A stretch of DNA of 64,000 nt, from assembly GCA_002716385.1 (NCBI GenBank), contig PBAX01000018.1, positions 20,403-84,402 of the forward strand. The letters run 5' to 3'. This document shows positions 63,305 to 64,000 of the stretch, piece by piece. Source of the DNA: Phycisphaerae bacterium (GTDB lineage Bacteria; Planctomycetota; Phycisphaerae; Phycisphaerales; SM1A02). Both the position numbers and the translations under genes were made by a program. The notes under the pieces are model-generated. The model saw only the letters and a list, made by a program, of their open reading frames with translations. It was not told the origin of the DNA and searched no databases. Each line of letters opens with the position of its first letter. Within the stretch, counting starts at the first letter, position 1.

Positions 63305-63726
63305 TTTACTTTCTCCTCATCTGGCCCTTCCATGGCCAGATTCGATGATGTTTGTGGTGCGTTCGTAACGAAAACTTCCGATGACTTCCCTAACTTCGGG
63401 CTGCGAATGTCGAACACGCACCACGCTGCTCGACACGTACACCCCTTCTCCACCCCTAAGGTATTCCAGTGAGTGCCACGGTCAAGTGAATCGAACCAGC
63501 AACTTCATGTTTTTTCTTCATTTAGGGATATCTTCTAACGTCCGGACTGACGGATAAACAGCCTGCCAGGGTGGGCTTTTTCGGCCCGCTAGAGAGAGAT
63601 CTCCCGAATACCAGCCTTTAAAGGCCGTTCACGGCCGATTGCCGATAAAACAACCACCTCAGCCTTCCAGCTGAGATGGCCAAGAACCCGTCTGGGACAG
63701 GGAGACTCCCCCCCATTCGGAGCGAC
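63305..63726. other. Intergenic region between array gene 4 and the fifth copy
   Basis: About 420 bases with several hairpins: the terminator at 63655-63678, GGCCG-ttca-CGGCC near 63623-63637, and GGCTTTTTCGGCCCG-type pairing near 63575-63590. The right part of gene 4's upstream DNA is AT-rich. No coding frame is seen. Confidence 0.5.
63655..63678 (-). terminator. Terminator of the fifth array copy
   Basis: On the minus strand CATCTCAGC pairs with GCTGAGGTG (one G-T), followed by T-rich GTTGTTTTATC. It is 49 bases past the stop of the fifth copy. Confidence 0.65.
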
Positions 63727-64000
63727 CTAGAAGCGACGACGGCGTCGACCGGCTACGCCAGCGAGACCCAGAAGTGCCAGAGCACCCGGCGTTGGCGTGT
63801 AGTACTCCTCCCCATTCACGTCAGCCTGCCATGTATCGCCATTGGCATACTTGCCTTGAAGAAGGAGCCCCTAGAAGGTGCCGCCTCTCACACTGGTGGT
63901 TACCTGTGCGATCAGAACGCCGTAGCCGATGTCTCCACCGTGATCGATGGCTTCACCCTGCTCCTTGTCGGGAGTAACGAACCAGGTGCCGTTATCCGTC
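63727..64000 (-). pseudogene. Array copy 5, partial, with in-frame amber codon
   Basis: From 64000 the minus-strand frame reads TDNGTWFVTPDKEQGEAIDH, then GYGVLIAQVTTS, then RGGTF, a TAG at 63871-63873, then GLLLQGKYANGDTWQADVNG and the tail TPGALALLGLAGVAGRRRRRF, ending in TAG at 63727-63729. Array protein 1 has Ser at the TAG position (ALFSGLLQGKDANGDTW), so one base change, TCG to TAG, explains it. The frame is otherwise intact, including the tail. The 5' part is outside the window. A recent nonsense mutation, sequencing error or readthrough are possible. Confidence 0.8.

Noticed and set aside
59772..64000. CRISPR or transposon-like array as the cause of the repeats
   Set aside because: Repeats are whole genes with terminators; there are no short regular spacers, transposase or terminal inverted repeats.

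Overview
The window looks like a chromosomal stretch from a member of the Planctomycetota, most likely a marine Phycisphaerae. This is inferred from gene content, not from a marker-gene tree. The signs are: six proteins ending in a Pro-Ala-Pro-Gly signal, a hydrophobic stretch and an Arg cluster (a variant of PEP-CTERM); a planctomycete-type cytochrome c domain protein; an ECF sigma factor translationally coupled to a TPR Ser/Thr kinase; a giant Cys-rich secreted protein with a dockerin tail; futalosine-type menaquinone synthesis (MqnA); and zinc-free L31. I see no phage, transposase, integrase, rRNA or CRISPR array. Three tRNAs are present: Lys-CTT, Leu-CAG and Asn-GTT.

Layout. 0-5 kb: a partial TIM-barrel-like gene, then gcvH, uvrB and purD, and a small membrane protein. 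5-9.3 kb: one 1425-residue secreted protein with about ten Gly-x-Cys-Cys modules, a dockerin-like end and a reprolysin-like region that has lost its zinc site. 9.4-12.8 kb: a class II glutamine amidotransferase, a repeat-rich divergent intergenic region, an HTH-TPR regulator and a small surface-protein candidate. 12.8-17.1 kb: an operon of ECF sigma factor, TPR kinase and an RNA m5C methyltransferase, joined by stop/start overlaps. 17-29 kb: housekeeping and metabolism (cold-shock protein, cysteine desulfurase, recA with a likely LexA box, UDP-glucuronate decarboxylase, anmK, family III CoA-transferase with an ScpB-like decarboxylase, M32 carboxypeptidase, DUF1573-ankyrin fusion). 29-34.4 kb: a Memo-like protein with dtd, a probable small RNA, a family 4-like uracil-DNA glycosylase without its Fe-S cysteines, and unknowns.

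34.5-45.6 kb has a sulfation and surface-polysaccharide theme: three sulfotransferases, a SASA-type esterase, a Wzx-like flippase, a TauE/SafE permease, and further on CysC and Sat, which together would make PAPS, the sulfate donor. A fourth sulfotransferase with TPRs lies at 58.3 kb. 45.7-58.3 kb holds housekeeping genes (mrp, CPBP protease, rplM-rpsI, mqnA, alr, DEAD-box helicase, psuG, a short rho) and an unusual multi-HTH protein with a sigma region 4-like end.

59.8-64 kb is a same-strand tandem array of five related secreted proteins of about 225-232 residues. The fifth runs off the window and has an in-frame amber codon. A 95-base duplication that includes the end of the neighbouring sulfotransferase gene, and a 92-base identical block between copies three and four, show how the array grew. 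This array is the most distinctive feature of the window.
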